Below are positions 42,645-50,930 of a stretch of DNA of 64,000 bases, piece after piece. This DNA comes from Streptosporangium oxazolinicum (GTDB lineage Bacteria; Actinomycetota; Actinomycetes; Streptosporangiales; Streptosporangiaceae), in NCBI RefSeq assembly GCF_039537505.1, contig NZ_BAABAQ010000021.1:28536-92535 (forward strand), in the 5' to 3' direction. Made by a program: the position numbers and the translations under genes. The notes under the pieces were generated by a model, which worked only from the letters and a program-made list of their open reading frames with translations, did not search any database and was not told the DNA's origin. Within the stretch, counting starts at the first letter, position 1, and every line of letters starts with the position of its first letter.

Positions 42645-43619
42645 CTAGTACATCGAGATGTGCGGATGGTCGAAGTGGTTGGCCGTGACGCCGCCGCGGT
42701 TGGACATGAATCTCCAGCCGGAGCCGTGGTTGATGCGCTGGCGCCAGATCACGTACTTCACGCCGAGTTTGGCCTTGTTCTTGATGGCCCAGGCGGAGAT
42801 CTCGTCGCCCAGCGCGACGTTGGCGGCCGAGGGCATCGTGCCGCCGGTGCTCATCATGAAGTCGCAGGCGCGGCCCAGGGGGTGCTCGCCGCCGTCGTTG
42901 GCGGACCGGTAGCAGCCGACCGCGTACGGGAGGCTGAAGCGCCTCATGACGGCGTCGCGCATGATCCGGGTGCGGTCGGTGATGTTGTCGGCGCCGGTGG
43001 GGAGCTGTGGGGCCCAGCTGCCGTCGGCGCGGCGGCCGGAACCGGTGGGGGCGAGCCGGTCGAGCTTGTCCTTCATGTCGCGGATCACGTCTTCGGCCTC
43101 CTCGCGCTGCGCCTGTACCTCCTTGGCCTCCTCACCGATCTCGTCGGTGAGCCTGGCGGCCGTCTCGGACGCCTTCTTCCTGCGTTCGAGGCTGCTGGCG
43201 AAGCCCTCCAGGTGGGCGCTCTGCTGGGCGGTGAGCTGCTCCATCACCGCGGCGGCGCCCATGTCGTCGGAGAACATCAGCGCGGGCAGCCCTCCGCCGC
43301 TGCTCTGGTAGCGGAGCTGGACGATGGAGTCGACCTGCCGTTTGGCCTCGACGTAGACCTGTTCGGCCTTCTCCAGGTTCTGCTTGGCGACGCTCTCGGC
43401 CTTCTGCGCCTTCTTGAGGGACTCGCGCTTGGCCGCGTAGGTCTCGATCAGCTTGTCGACCTTCTTGCCGAGCCTGGCCAGGTCGGCGCGGAGCTTGGCC
43501 TCGGTGGGCTTGGGTTCCGCGCTTCCCGCCGTGGGGGCACCGAGGGTGAACGCGGCGATCGAGCTCAGGCAGAGGACCAGAGCCGCATGCCGACGGAACG
43601 TGGGGGACGGGGCCGCCAC
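42645..43619 (-). CDS. Secreted coiled-coil protein with ARB_07466-like (VldE) C-terminal domain
   Basis: A 324-residue exported protein. A signal peptide (LVLCLSSIAAFTLGAPTAGSA) is followed by a long coiled coil (about 40-190; KLRADLARLGKKVDKLIETY, then repeated E/K/A-rich heptads), as in RipA- and PcsB-type cell-wall proteins. A C-terminal domain (about 205-324) carries YAVGCYRSANDGGEHPLGRACDF and ends GVTANHFDHPHISMY; His and Asp residues in these blocks resemble M15/LAS-type metal sites. It probably acts on peptidoglycan. The GTG start at 43619 has AAGGAGAGGAG upstream and is controlled by a c-di-AMP riboswitch. Confidence 0.88.
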   Translation of the reverse strand: MAAPSPTFRRHAALVLCLSSIAAFTLGAPTAGSAEPKPTEAKLRADLARLGKKVDKLIETYAAKRESLKKAQKAESVAKQNLEKAEQVYVEAKRQVDSIVQLRYQSSGGGLPALMFSDDMGAAAVMEQLTAQQSAHLEGFASSLERRKKASETAARLTDEIGEEAKEVQAQREEAEDVIRDMKDKLDRLAPTGSGRRADGSWAPQLPTGADNITDRTRIMRDAVMRRFSLPYAVGCYRSANDGGEHPLGRACDFMMSTGGTMPSAANVALGDEISAWAIKNKAKLGVKYVIWRQRINHGSGWRFMSNRGGVTANHFDHPHISMY

Positions 43620-43635
43620 GAACTCTCCTCTCCTT

Positions 43636-43752
43636 CCGCCTACCGGGTTAGCTGACGGGTTCGGGCTGGAGGAAGCCCTTCCACCGAAGTGGTTTCACCC
43701 CAGGTGCGGTGGTTCCCCGGCTCTCGGGCAAGGTGCCCGGGATTAGGCAAAT
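43636..43752 (-). ncRNA. ydaO/yuaA (c-di-AMP) riboswitch
   Basis: On the minus strand the leader contains the conserved blocks in the right order: GAGCCGGGGAACCA, CTGGGGTGAAACCA, AGCCCGAACCCGTCAGCTA and ACCCGGTAGGCGG, ending directly before the ribosome binding site of the coiled-coil cell-wall gene. In actinomycetes this riboswitch class commonly controls peptidoglycan hydrolases and resuscitation factors. Binding of c-di-AMP normally turns expression off. Confidence 0.9.
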
Positions 43753-43831
43753 CAGCATTTACAGCCGATGTGGGAAGGATAGTAGTGGTAAACAGCAGGT
43801 CATGCGACCTCAAGACGAGACCAAGCGGTAA

Positions 43832-44911
43832 TCAGTTCGTGACAACAGAGCGCAGGAGATGTGCTGTGTCCTCGGGTGACACGTCGTTCACGAAGGCGCC
43901 CATCGCCGACTCCGACCCGGCGAGGTATTTCAGCCTGTCCGGCGCGCGGCGGACGCTGAACAGCTCCAGACGCGCGTACGACAGATCGCGGCCGGTGGAG
44001 ACCGGCGCCTGGTGCCAGGCGGCGACGTAGGGCATGGGCACGCCGAACAGCCCGTCGAGGCGGCGGAGCACGTCGGTGTAGAGGGGGCCGAACGCCGCGC
44101 GCTCCCCGGCGTCCAGCGCGACCAGGTCGGGGACCCGGCGGTGCGGGTAGAGGTGGACCTCCACCGGCCAGCGCGCCGCGGCCGGGACGAAGGCCGTCCA
44201 GTGCTCGTTCGAGCCCACCACCCGGACCCCGGCCGCCCGCTCCGCGGCCAGGACGTCGGCGAACAGGTTGCCGCCGGTCCGCTCCCTGTGCCGCTCGGCC
44301 GCCCCGAGGGTCAGCCGGGTGCGCGGGGTCACGTAGGGGTACGCGTAGATCTGGCCGTGCGGGTGGGCCAGGGTGATGCCGATCTCCGCCCCCCGGTTCT
44401 CGAAGCAGAACACCTGCTCCACGCCGGGCATCGCCGACAACTCCGCCGTACGGTCGGCCCAGGCCTCCATCACCAGCTCGACCCGCTCGGGGGAGAGGCG
44501 GGAGAACGAGGAGTCGTGCTCGGAGGTGAAGCAGACCACCTCGCACCTGCCGACCGCTGGGCGGATCTCGCTCAGCCCCCCGATCTCCCGGTGGACGCCC
44601 GGCTGCGCGGAGAACGACGGGAACCGGTTCTCGAAGACCACCACGTCGTAGCCGGAGGAGGGCACCTCGGTGAGGTTGCCGGGGGTGGAGGGGCAGAGCG
44701 GGCACTCGCCGGCCGGGGGCAGGAAGGTGCGGCCCTGGCGGTGCCCGGCCACCGCGATCCACTCCTCGGTCAGCGGGTCGTAGCGCAGCTCGGAGGCGGC
44801 GGGCCGGGGTGGCAGGTCGCGCCGGTCGGCCGCCCCGCGGTCGGCGTCGTCGCGCCGGTCGAAGTAGAAGAGCTCCCGGCCGTCGGCCAGGTGGGTGATC
44901 GTACGCTTCAT
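43832..44911 (-). CDS. galT: Galactose-1-phosphate uridylyltransferase
   Basis: A 359-residue Leloir-pathway enzyme that exchanges UMP between UDP-glucose and galactose-1-phosphate. The active-site triad motif is LAHPHGQIYAYPY (about residue 182; the second His is the nucleophile). CPLC (about 70) provides zinc ligands. RYDPLTEEWIAVAGHRQGR and FENRFPSF are family marks. The ATG overlaps the stop of the DeoR gene (ATGA), so the two are translationally coupled. No galE or galK lies adjacent. Confidence 0.95.
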   Translation of the reverse strand: MKRTITHLADGRELFYFDRRDDADRGAADRRDLPPRPAASELRYDPLTEEWIAVAGHRQGRTFLPPAGECPLCPSTPGNLTEVPSSGYDVVVFENRFPSFSAQPGVHREIGGLSEIRPAVGRCEVVCFTSEHDSSFSRLSPERVELVMEAWADRTAELSAMPGVEQVFCFENRGAEIGITLAHPHGQIYAYPYVTPRTRLTLGAAERHRERTGGNLFADVLAAERAAGVRVVGSNEHWTAFVPAAARWPVEVHLYPHRRVPDLVALDAGERAAFGPLYTDVLRRLDGLFGVPMPYVAAWHQAPVSTGRDLSYARLELFSVRRAPDRLKYLAGSESAMGAFVNDVSPEDTAHLLRSVVTN

Positions 44912-45711
44912 CGGCCGGCGATCTCGCTCTCCTGCCGGGGTTCCGTGATGATCAGCTCGCCCACCGAGGCGGTGAGCTCCTCCCGGGCCTCCTCGGTCAG
45001 GCCGGAGTCGGTGACCACGACGTGGGCTTCGGCCAGCTCCGCGATCGTGCTGACGCCGACCGTGCCCCACGTGGTGTGGTCGGCGGGCACCACCAGGCGG
45101 TGCGCGGAGGCGACCAGCTCGCGATTGGTCTCTGCCTCGAGCAGGTTGGTGGTGGTGAACCCGGCGCGGGCGCTCATCCCGTGCACGCCGAGGAAGAGGG
45201 TGTCGACGTGGAGGCCGCGGATCGCCGAGACCGCGACCGGGCCGACCAGGGCGTCGGAGGGGGTGCGGACCCCGCCGGTCAGCACGACCGTGCGATCGGC
45301 CCTGGGGGAGCGGTGGAAGACGTCGGCGATCGGGATCGAGTTGGTGATCACGGTCAGCTCGGGCACGTCGACCAGGTGGTGGGCGAGCGTCCAGGTCGTG
45401 GTCCCCGCGGAGAGCGCGATGGCCGTGGCGGGCCGGACGAGCCGGGCGGCGTGCCGGGCGATCGTCTCCTTCTCCTCCGCCCGCGGGCGCGCCGACGTGG
45501 CGGCGAAGCCCGGTTCCTCGGCCGCGCCGGGCCCGGCGGCGGTGGCGCCGCCGTGGACCTTCTCCACCAGGCCGCGCTCGGAGAGCACCTCCAGGTCACG
45601 CCGGATCGTCATGTCGGACACGCCGAGCTCCCGGACGAGATCGGCGACCCTCACCCCGCCGCTACCGCGCACCCTCTCCAGGATCGCCTGCCGCCGCTGC
45701 TGGGCGAGCAT
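44908..45711 (-). CDS. DeoR/GlpR-family transcriptional regulator
   Basis: A 267-residue regulator. The N-terminal DeoR HTH is VADLVRELGVSDMTIRRDLEVLSERG (residues about 18-43). A DeoRC sugar-phosphate sensing domain follows (ALSAGTTTWTLAHHL, VVLTGGVRTPSDALVGP, LFLGVHGMSARAGFTT). Coupling to galT by an ATGA overlap suggests it senses a galactose-pathway phosphate and controls its own operon. A 10-bp tandem repeat just upstream is the likely operator. Confidence 0.92.
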   Translation of the reverse strand: MLAQQRRQAILERVRGSGGVRVADLVRELGVSDMTIRRDLEVLSERGLVEKVHGGATAAGPGAAEEPGFAATSARPRAEEKETIARHAARLVRPATAIALSAGTTTWTLAHHLVDVPELTVITNSIPIADVFHRSPRADRTVVLTGGVRTPSDALVGPVAVSAIRGLHVDTLFLGVHGMSARAGFTTTNLLEAETNRELVASAHRLVVPADHTTWGTVGVSTIAELAEAHVVVTDSGLTEEAREELTASVGELIITEPRQESEIAGR

Positions 45712-45729
45712 TGCCTCACTCCCCTTAAT

Positions 45730-45749
45730 CCATCAGATTCCATCAAATT
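45730..45749. promoter_or_regulatory. Putative operator of the DeoR-galT operon
   Basis: CCATCAGATT and CCATCAAATT in direct tandem (9 of 10 identical), 19-38 bases upstream of the regulator's start codon. Related GGTGG/CCACC elements follow at 45750-45775. Confidence 0.4.
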
Positions 45750-45797
45750 ACCACAGGAAGGATGGTGGAAGACTGTTGGATTGTGGTGACCAACCGC

Positions 45798-46394
45798 TCA
45801 CAGCCGATCGAGTTCCGCCGTGATGTTGGCTCTCGCCGCCTCCTCCAGGTCGGCGACACGGAAGATCACCGGAAGATCGAGCAGCGAGCGCAGCACGGCG
45901 GCCCTCCCGGCCCTGAACGCGTCGTCGGGGACGAAGCCGTACTCCTCGCGCACGGCCGCCGCGTAGGCGGCGTAGACCTCGGGGGAGGCGCCCAGGATCG
46001 CCAGGTCCGCGTCGGACAGCACGGCCCCGTCCGCGTCGCCGGGCGCGGGGTCGTGCGTGACGGTCAGCCTGACCAGCCGGGCGACCGTCGTCACGGCCTC
46101 CGCGGGCAACCCCAGCTCCGGCAGCGCGCGCTCGGCCAGCCCCGCGCTCCGCTCCTCGTTGTCGCCGCGCCGGGGGTCGTAGACGGCGTCGTGGAACCAG
46201 GCCGCCAGCCGTACGAGGTCCGGACGCCCGGCGTGATCGGCCAGGGTGTCGACGTGGGTGAGCACGGCCTCCAGGTGGGCGGTCGTGTGATACCTGCGGT
46301 GCGGCTCGTCGTACCGGGTGATCAGTTCGCGGCCGAGGGGGTCGGCCCCGGGGCCGGCCAGGGATCGCCAGCGGGCCATCAGCTTCTCGCTCAT
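45798..46394 (-). CDS. HD-domain protein (predicted metal-dependent phosphohydrolase)
   Basis: A 198-residue protein with the HD metal motif: His in RRYHTTAHLEAVL, then HD in LAAWFHDAVYDPRRGDNEERSA, and Asp in LSDADLAILGA. It belongs to the YfbR-like stand-alone predicted HD hydrolases found in many bacteria. The substrate is unknown. It is upstream of the DeoR-galT pair on the same strand with an 86-base gap and is probably separate. It is divergent from the bL37 gene. Confidence 0.88.
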   Translation of the reverse strand: MSEKLMARWRSLAGPGADPLGRELITRYDEPHRRYHTTAHLEAVLTHVDTLADHAGRPDLVRLAAWFHDAVYDPRRGDNEERSAGLAERALPELGLPAEAVTTVARLVRLTVTHDPAPGDADGAVLSDADLAILGASPEVYAAYAAAVREEYGFVPDDAFRAGRAAVLRSLLDLPVIFRVADLEEAARANITAELDRL

Positions 46395-46637
46395 GTGACG
46401 GAGCCTAGAACCCGGCCGGCGCCGCGCCGGAGGGGACGGGAGGCGCTCGCCGGGGCGCGGAACGTCAAGGCTGGGGCGGTACCGGGGAAATACGGTCTAC
46501 TGGAGCCGGGCGGATCGCCGTCCGGGCCTTGTGTGCCGGGCATTACGGGAGGAATGTGAAGGTCTGGGCGGGTGTGAGGCCGAGTCCCGTACGGACCCGG
46601 AGGAACCCCGGAGAACCTCGGCGAAGGGGTGGTCGGC

Positions 46638-46715
46638 ATGGGCAGGCGAGCACGCAAGGCCAGGGCCCGCAAGAAGCGCAAGGCCAACCACGGCCGGCGG
46701 CCCGCGGCGGGCTAG
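46638..46715 (+). CDS. 50S ribosomal protein bL37
   Basis: A 25-codon gene for MGRRARKARARKKRKANHGRRPAAG minus interruptions (RARKKRKANHG is the core). It matches the actinobacterial large-subunit protein bL37, about 24 residues long, very basic and ending in NHGKRP-like sequence. GAAGGGG lies 8 bases before the ATG, and TACGGT about 140 bases upstream is a -10 candidate. It is easily missed because of its size. Confidence 0.85.
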   Translation: MGRRARKARARKKRKANHGRRPAAG

Positions 46716-46766
46716 CGGCCCGCTCTCCCCCACGGAGGCCGCGTGCGGGCGTCCGGGGAGCGGGCG

Positions 46767-47339
46767 TCAGGCGCGGCGGCCCCAGGAGGCCAGCAACCGG
46801 GTCTGCGCGTCGGTGTCGGGGGGCGTCTCCCGCTGCCCCCCGGCGGTCGCGGCCTGCCGGTAGCCGGGCTCCGCGTCGCTGAACCAGGCGGCGCAGGCCT
46901 CGACCAGCTCGGGATCGAGCCGTTCGTCGGCGCCGATGGCGCGGGCCAGGTCCCAGGTGTGGATGAGCGCGTCGGCGAACAGCTCGGTGACGTACTCCCG
47001 GCCGGGCACGTCGCCGAACGGCAGGTGGACGAGGCGGTCGAGGGCGCGGACACCCGTCGCCGCCTGGATGGCGGGCACGGCCGAGGTGTCGAACGCCTTG
47101 ATGGGGTCGTCGCCCAGCAGGTCCCCCTCGAAGGCGTCACCGACGTCCGCGGAGGTCCCCCCGGCGAGCAGGACGGGAGCCCACAGGTTCTCGCCGACCA
47201 CGTGGTTGACGAGGGCGCGCACGTCCCAGTCGACGCACGGCGTCGGGTTCTCCCACTGCTCGGGGCCGATCCGGTGGACGAGAGCGCCGAAGTCGTCCAG
47301 TGCACGCTGGTAAGCCTCGGGTATGTCGATGGTCATCAT
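46767..47339 (-). CDS. TIGR03086-family metal-binding protein
   Basis: A 190-residue member of the mycothiol-dependent maleylpyruvate isomerase/DinB superfamily. Typical elements are PTPCVDWDVRALVNHVVGEN (His ligand, about residue 46) and ELFADALIHTWDLARAIGADERLD (His-x3-Asp, about 128). The reaction is unknown; relatives use mycothiol. The start giving MMTIDIPEAYQRALDDFG fits; ATG 47336 is equally possible. Confidence 0.87.
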   Translation of the reverse strand: MMTIDIPEAYQRALDDFGALVHRIGPEQWENPTPCVDWDVRALVNHVVGENLWAPVLLAGGTSADVGDAFEGDLLGDDPIKAFDTSAVPAIQAATGVRALDRLVHLPFGDVPGREYVTELFADALIHTWDLARAIGADERLDPELVEACAAWFSDAEPGYRQAATAGGQRETPPDTDAQTRLLASWGRRA

Positions 47340-47532
47340 GCCCCTCCCGATGCCCTCCCGGGTTTCCTCCCGGCTCTCATCTTGACCGTAACCCCTCGAC
47401 AGCCAGTAGTCATCGCGTCAACGGGCATGACCGGCATGCCCGAGGTGTCCGGGGGAATCCGTGCGGGGTACACCCGACCGTGGGGCTTCATCCCGTGGTC
47501 ACCTCGACGTCAGGGAGAGGTCACGATATTTC

Positions 47533-49092
47533 GTGAAAATTCGCCTCATGCGCACCACGACTTTCACCCGGGCGGCCGCCGCGGCGGTCACCGGCCTGCT
47601 CCTCCTCCCCCTCTCCGTGGCCCCGGCCGCCGCCGAATCCGGCGACGGGGGCCTCAAACTGACCTTCCTCGGCCGTTACACCACCGGTACCGTCGCCGCC
47701 GGCGCCTCGGAGATCACCGCGTACGACGCCGCGACCCGTCGGGTCTTCGTGGTGAACGCGCAGGCCGGCACCGTCGACGTGCTCGACATCCGCGACCCGC
47801 GCAAGCCGCGCAAGGTCGCCACCCTGGCCACTCCCGGCGCCAACAGCGTCGCGGTGCGCCGCGGCCTGGTCGCCGTCGCCCAGCAGGCCGAGGTCAAGAC
47901 CGACCGGGGCACCGTCGCCTTCTTCGACGCCCGGAGCGGCAGGAAGCTCAAGCAGGTGACCGTGGGCGCGCTGCCCGACATGCTGACCTTCACCCCGGAC
48001 GGGAAGCGGGTGGTCGTGGCCAACGAGGGCGAGCCGTCCTCCTACTGCGAGGGCGAGGTGGCCGACCCCGAGGGCTCGGTGAGCGTCGTCGACCTGCGCC
48101 ACTGGACGGTGCGGACCGCGGGGTTCACGAAGTTCGACGCCGAGCGGCTGCGGGCCAAGGGAGTGCGGATCACCGGCCCCGGCGCCACCGCCGCCCGGGA
48201 CCTGGAGCCGGAGTACGTCACCATCGAGGGCGACACCGCCTACGTGACCCTCCAGGAGAACAACGCGCTCGCGATCGTCGACCTGGACCGGGCGTCGGTC
48301 CGCGACGTCGTCCCGCTCGGGCTGAAGGACTGGTCGAAGACCGGGTTCGACGCCTCGGACAAGGACGGGAAGATCGACATCAGGCCCCGGCCGGTGAAGG
48401 GCATGTACCAGCCCGACGCGATCGCGCACTTCCGCGACCACGGGCGGACCTACCTGGTCACCGCGAACGAGGGCGACGGTCGCGACTGGGACTGCCACGC
48501 CGACGAGGTCAGGGTGAAGGACCTGAACCTCGCGCTGCCCGACGCCGCGAACCTCAAGAAGGACACCGAGCTCGGCCGGCTGAACGTGGCCGCCGACTCT
48601 CCCAAGGACGCGAGTGGCGCCTACACCGAGCTGCGCGCGTTCGGCGCCCGCTCGATCTCGGTCAGGTCCACCTCGGGAGCGCTCGTCTGGGACTCCGGGG
48701 ACCAGTTGGAGCGGCTCGTCGCCAAGGAACTGCCCGACGCCTTCAACGCCGACAACGAGGAGGACGACTCCTTCGACAGCCGCAGCGACAACAAGGGCCC
48801 CGAGCCCGAGGGGGTCACGGTCGGCGAGGTGCGCGGCCGGACCTACGCCTTCGCCGGGCTGGAGCGGGTCGGCGGGATCGTCGCCTACGACCTCGCGAAC
48901 CCGAGGGCGCCGCGCCTGGCCGGATACGTTAACACCCGTGACTTCACCGGCTCGATCGAGGACGGCACGGCCGGAGACGTCGGCCCCGAGGGCGTGCTGT
49001 TCGTCCCCGCCGGGGACAGCCCCACCCACCGCCCGCTCCTGGTGGTCGGCAACGAGGTCAGCGGCACCACCGCCGTCTACGAGATCCGCTGA
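47533..49092 (+). CDS. Secreted choice-of-anchor I family beta-propeller protein
   Basis: A 519-residue exported protein. A signal peptide (AAAAAVTGLLLLPLSVAPAAAES) is followed by a long beta-propeller of the choice-of-anchor I/mesenchyme-specific glycoprotein type: ASEITAYDAATRRVFVVNAQ, FTPDGKRVVVANEGEPS, EPEYVTIEGDTAYVTLQENN, YLVTANEGDGRDWD, and FAGLERVGGIVAYDL. Members are found with secreted phosphatases or nucleases and are probably calcium-binding. The family's enzymatic status is unclear. The GTG at 47533 lies 10-12 bases behind AGGGAGAGG; ATG 47548 is an alternative. Confidence 0.88.
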   Translation: MKIRLMRTTTFTRAAAAAVTGLLLLPLSVAPAAAESGDGGLKLTFLGRYTTGTVAAGASEITAYDAATRRVFVVNAQAGTVDVLDIRDPRKPRKVATLATPGANSVAVRRGLVAVAQQAEVKTDRGTVAFFDARSGRKLKQVTVGALPDMLTFTPDGKRVVVANEGEPSSYCEGEVADPEGSVSVVDLRHWTVRTAGFTKFDAERLRAKGVRITGPGATAARDLEPEYVTIEGDTAYVTLQENNALAIVDLDRASVRDVVPLGLKDWSKTGFDASDKDGKIDIRPRPVKGMYQPDAIAHFRDHGRTYLVTANEGDGRDWDCHADEVRVKDLNLALPDAANLKKDTELGRLNVAADSPKDASGAYTELRAFGARSISVRSTSGALVWDSGDQLERLVAKELPDAFNADNEEDDSFDSRSDNKGPEPEGVTVGEVRGRTYAFAGLERVGGIVAYDLANPRAPRLAGYVNTRDFTGSIEDGTAGDVGPEGVLFVPAGDSPTHRPLLVVGNEVSGTTAVYEIR

Positions 49093-49121
49093 CGGTTCGC
49101 CGGACCCGCTCCGGCGTAGCT

Positions 49122-49178
49122 CGGCACTAGTGAGGCCCCACGCCGCGTTCCTCGCGGCGTGGGGCCTCACTAGTGCCG
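49122..49178. terminator. Strong bidirectional terminator
   Basis: A perfect 26-bp inverted repeat with a 5-base loop (TTCCT) between two convergent genes. The inner arm reads GGCCCCACGCCGCG. It is one of the most perfect hairpins in the window. Confidence 0.85.
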
Positions 49179-49212
49179 GAGCGGACGGCGACACCGGAGC
49201 CCGTACGGGGCC

Positions 49213-50886
49213 CTAGGGCAGCCTCTGCTCGACCCAGACGATCTTGCCCTTCGGAGTGAGGCGGGATCCCCAGCGGTGGGCGAGCCAGTTGATGAGGTGC
49301 AGGCCGCGGCCGGTGTCGTTGGTGGTGGACGCCTCCCGCATGACCGGCTCGGAGGAGGAGCTGTCGGACACCTCGCAGACCAGTGTGGGCCCGCGCAGCA
49401 GCCGCAGCTCGACCTCGCCCTGACCGTGCTCGACCGCGTTGGCGACCAGCTCGCTGACCATGAGCTCGGTGTTGTCGCAGAGCGAGGCCAGCCCCCAGTC
49501 GTCGAGCGTGGCCCGGACGAAACGGCGGGCCTGGGAGGCCGAACGGCGGTCGGAGGGCAGCGACGTCTCGACGACCTCGTTCTCCGTCAGCTCGGACACC
49601 CTGGCCAGCAGCAGGGCGATGTCGTCACGCTCGTGTCCCGGCCGCTGGGCCCTGATTGTGAGGTCGCAGACCTCCTCCAGATCGTGGTCCGGGCCGGACA
49701 GCAGGCCGCGCAGCGCGTTGATGCCCTCCTCGATGTCCCGGTTGCGGCTCTCCACCAGGCCGTCGGTGTAGAAGGCGAGCACCGTCCCGCCGGGAAGGGT
49801 GAACTCCCGCATCTCGGCCGGTTCGTTGCCGATGCCCAGGGGGAGCCCCGGCGGCAGCTCCAGCAGCTCGGTCTCGCCGCCGGGCCGCACCAGGATCGGC
49901 GGCACGTGCCCCGCGCAGGCGATCGCGCACCGCCGGGTGACGGGGTCGTAGGTGGCGTACACGCACGTGGCGATCTGGCTGGCGTCCAGGTCCTGGCTCA
50001 TCAGGTTGAGCCGGAACAGCACGTCGGCCGGGCTCAGGTCCAGGCTGGCCAGCGTGCGCGCGGCCGTGCGGAGCTGGCCCATGGTGGCGGCCGCCCTGAT
50101 GCCGTGCCCCATCACGTCGCCGACGACGAGGGCGACCCGGCAGCCGGGCAGCGGGATCACGTCGTACCAGTCGCCGCCCACCCCGACCAGGTCGCTGGCC
50201 GGCAGGTAGCGGGAGGCGATCGTCAGGCCCAGCGGCTGGGAGAGGTCGACCGGCAGCAGGCTGCTCTGCAGGGTCAGCGCGGTGCGGCGCTCGCGGTTGT
50301 AGAACCGCGCGTTGTCCAGGCAGACCCCGGTCCTGGCCGCGAGCTCCTCGGCCAGGTTGACGTCCTGCTCGTCGAAGGGCTGGCTGGTCGGCCTGCGGGT
50401 GAAGATGACGAAGCCCAGCACCCGGCCGCGCGCCTTCAGCGGCACCACCAGGAACGAGCTGTCCTCCAGCACCTTCGACACCGAGTCGCGCTTCCAGAAC
50501 CGCCCGATCTCCTCGGCGGTCCTGCGCCCCAGCCGGGGGTAGAGGATCGGGTTGCCGGTGGCCATGCACCGGGCGTACGGGGTCCAGGCCTCGTAGACGG
50601 CCACCTCGTCCACGGGGAAGGCCCTGGCGTACTCGCCGGGGGAGGGGTCGGCCACGCCGACCGCGATCCGCCGCACCAGCGCCGAGCCGTCGGTGGTCTC
50701 CTGGGGGAACTCCCCCTCGGTCACCAGCCGGTCCTGTACGAGGATGCCCGCCGCGTCCGCGAAGCGCGGCACGGCGACGTCCATCAGCTCCCTGCCGGTC
50801 TCGAACACGTCCAGCGTGCTGCCGATGCGTTTGCTGGCCGCGTTGAGCAGGGACAGCTGCTCGTGCATGGATGCGGGGCTGCCCAT
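49213..50886 (-). CDS. GAF-SpoIIE-HATPase phosphatase/kinase regulator
   Basis: A 557-residue soluble partner-switching regulator with three domains: GAF (about 35-190), SpoIIE/PP2C phosphatase (about 205-410; VGGDWYDVIPLPG, VGDVMGHGIRAA, LAFYTDGLVESR) and an RsbW-like ATP-binding domain (about 430-555; ELMVSELVANAVEHG for the N box, DTGRGLHLINWLAHRWG for the G box). Such fusions both phosphorylate and dephosphorylate anti-sigma antagonists. The ATG at 50886 is used; the frame is open far upstream but through another gene. It sits 44 bases downstream of the CrtI-like gene. Confidence 0.92.
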   Translation of the reverse strand: MGSPASMHEQLSLLNAASKRIGSTLDVFETGRELMDVAVPRFADAAGILVQDRLVTEGEFPQETTDGSALVRRIAVGVADPSPGEYARAFPVDEVAVYEAWTPYARCMATGNPILYPRLGRRTAEEIGRFWKRDSVSKVLEDSSFLVVPLKARGRVLGFVIFTRRPTSQPFDEQDVNLAEELAARTGVCLDNARFYNRERRTALTLQSSLLPVDLSQPLGLTIASRYLPASDLVGVGGDWYDVIPLPGCRVALVVGDVMGHGIRAAATMGQLRTAARTLASLDLSPADVLFRLNLMSQDLDASQIATCVYATYDPVTRRCAIACAGHVPPILVRPGGETELLELPPGLPLGIGNEPAEMREFTLPGGTVLAFYTDGLVESRNRDIEEGINALRGLLSGPDHDLEEVCDLTIRAQRPGHERDDIALLLARVSELTENEVVETSLPSDRRSASQARRFVRATLDDWGLASLCDNTELMVSELVANAVEHGQGEVELRLLRGPTLVCEVSDSSSSEPVMREASTTNDTGRGLHLINWLAHRWGSRLTPKGKIVWVEQRLP

Positions 50887-50930
50887 CCTGAACCCTGGTG
50901 TCGCTGGATCCTTGGTGACGAAACGGGACT

